Positions 63,177 through 64,000 of a DNA stretch of 64,000 nucleotides are shown piece after piece; position 1 is the stretch's first letter, and every line of letters starts with the position of its first letter. The notes under the pieces were generated by a model that was not told the origin of the DNA, did no database searches, and saw only the letters and a list, made by a program, of their open reading frames with translations. This DNA comes from Streptomyces lanatus (lineage in GTDB: Bacteria > Actinomycetota > Actinomycetes > Streptomycetales > Streptomycetaceae), in contig NZ_BNBM01000001.1 in the NCBI RefSeq assembly GCF_014655715.1, positions 1 through 64,000 of the forward strand, written 5' to 3'. The position numbers and the translations under genes were made by a program.

Positions 63177-63525
63177 CGAGCACTGCCTCCAGAAGGGCCC
63201 GGTCAGTCGGGTTGTGGTGGAACTCGGGGGGCTTGGTGGTGAGCGCCCCGCAGTCGACGAGGTCCGACAGCAGCACCTTGGTGACCGCCGCCGGCAGCTT
63301 CAGGTGGGCGGCTGCCTCGGCGACCGAAACGGGGGCCCGGCACAGGTCGAGTGCCAGCTCGTGCTCGGGGCCGAGATAGCCGAGGGGGGTCGCCCCGGTT
63401 GCCATCACCTGCGACATGAGGTCGAGCGCGACGGTGGGCCGGGTACGGCCGTTGCTGACCGTGAAAGGGCGCACCAGCCGGCCGGCCGCATCGTCGAGCC
63501 ACGGTCCGTCGCCGGCCGCGGTCAC
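63154..63525 (-). CDS. cvnC: Conservon DUF742 protein CvnC
   Basis: A 123-residue winged-helix-like DUF742 protein. GRLVRPFTVSNGRTRP, LGPEHELALDLCRAPVSVAE and LLSDLVDCGALTT are the family blocks. It partners CvnB and the GTPase. The GTG at codon three is preferred because GAGG stands nine bases upstream; a TTG two codons earlier overlaps the cvnB stop as TTGA. Confidence 0.92.
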   Translation of the reverse strand: MTAAGDGPWLDDAAGRLVRPFTVSNGRTRPTVALDLMSQVMATGATPLGYLGPEHELALDLCRAPVSVAEAAAHLKLPAAVTKVLLSDLVDCGALTTKPPEFHHNPTDRALLEAVLDGLRRQL

Positions 63526-63527
63526 GT

Positions 63528-63962
63528 TCAAGGCCTCAGCGCCGAGGGTTCGACGGAGTGCTGCCGGGGCGCGGTGACCAGGTACGGGCGGACGCTCTTG
63601 ACCAGCATCGCCATCTCGTAGCCCAGCACCGCCGCGTCGGCCTCGCGGCCTGCCAGCACGGCGAGACAGGTGCCGGAGCCTGCGGTGGTGACGAAGAGCA
63701 GGCTCGAGTCGAGTTCGACGACGACCTGACGCACGTCACCGCCGTCGCCGAAACGGACCCCGGCGCTGCGGCCGAGCGAGTACAGCCCGGATGCCAGCGC
63801 GGCCATGTGGTCGGCGCTGTCCGGGTCGAGGCCGTGGACCGACTTCACGAGCCCGTCGCAGGACAGGAGGACCGCGCTGGTCGTGTGCGGTACGCGCTGC
63901 ACTAGGCCGCTCATCAGCCAGTCGAGATCGGAGACATGGGCGGTCGGCGCTTCGCTCGCCAT
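63528..63962 (-). CDS. cvnB: Conservon roadblock/LC7 protein CvnB
   Basis: A 144-residue roadblock/LC7 protein. LDWLMSGLVQRVPHTTSAVL, VVVELDSSLLFVTTAGSG and LAVLAGREADAAVLGYEMA fit the fold. It would act as the GTPase regulator with the CvnA sensor kinase. Upstream, a TGA at 63991-63993 may be the cvnA stop, but only two codons of that gene are inside the window. An AAGGAG site precedes the ATG. Confidence 0.93.
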   Translation of the reverse strand: MASEAPTAHVSDLDWLMSGLVQRVPHTTSAVLLSCDGLVKSVHGLDPDSADHMAALASGLYSLGRSAGVRFGDGGDVRQVVVELDSSLLFVTTAGSGTCLAVLAGREADAAVLGYEMAMLVKSVRPYLVTAPRQHSVEPSALRP

Positions 63963-64000
63963 GGTGGATCGACTCCTTGAGGTACGAGGGTCAGCGGGAG

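Overview
This 64 kb window is high-GC actinobacterial DNA, almost certainly from a Streptomyces chromosome. The evidence is the codon bias toward G/C at third positions, GTG and TTG starts, Tat and lipoprotein exports, a conservon (cvn) GTPase operon, actinomycete-only families (DUF574, DUF742, GPP34, DUF4333), a rifamycin-associated element in front of a rox gene, and a single rare TTA (bldA-type) codon in the genes read here. There are about 61 intact or edge-cut genes, two identical tRNA-Pro(GGG) genes and a set of gene relics. No integrase, CRISPR array or classical antibiotic gene cluster was seen.

Layout. 1-7.2 kb: a secreted SGNH hydrolase cut by the window edge, a secreted GH74 xyloglucanase and an lplA-lplB-lplC type oligosaccharide ABC importer. 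Perfect TCGAAGCGCTTCGA palindromes lie upstream, followed by fossils of a GH3 gene, a GH43 gene and an IS5-type transposase. 7.2-18.1 kb: housekeeping and accessory genes (GNAT, tRNA-Pro, DUF309, cobF, a DHA2 pump, cobK, a secreted alpha/beta hydrolase, TauE permease, thiolase, monoacylglycerol lipase, Dps-like protein, DUF3140). 18.1-25.2 kb: a tightly coupled six-gene catabolic operon (M24 creatinase-like protein, E1 alpha and beta, amidohydrolase, bicupin, SDR) behind an XRE-cupin regulator. 25.2-34.4 kb: a two-component system, lipoproteins, a methyltransferase, a split FluG pair, a Nudix-like protein and the rifampicin monooxygenase gene with its RAE.

35.0-40.5 kb: a four-gene operon for secreted proteins (GH18 chitinase, ricin-type lectin plus beta-helix protein, GH19 chitinase with a lectin domain, NPP1/NLP-type protein). 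A DasR-like dre site lies inside its promoter and a strong terminator follows. It reads as a chitin- or fungus-directed attack operon. 40.5-41.0 kb holds relics of an MFS gene and an iron alcohol dehydrogenase gene. 41.0-53.4 kb is a signalling and chaperone island. One operon encodes a Ser/Thr kinase, a J-like membrane protein, a GrpE-like protein, an Hsp70-like protein lacking the canonical substrate-binding domain, and a TPR/OmpA-like membrane protein. Beside it are a PL7 alginate lyase gene, two transmembrane Ser/Thr kinases with extracellular domains and an FHA protein.

53.5-64 kb: nitrilase, second tRNA-Pro, MFS exporter, small regulators, LysR, the threonine-to-glycine pathway pair tdh-kbl, GPP34 and GAF proteins, and cvnD-cvnC-cvnB.

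The strongest candidates for undescribed biology are the kinase/J/GrpE/Hsp70/OmpA operon, the dre-controlled chitinase/NLP operon, and the catabolic operon of unknown substrate built around an M24 protein with an altered metal site. All functional statements come from reading motifs and context; no database search was run.
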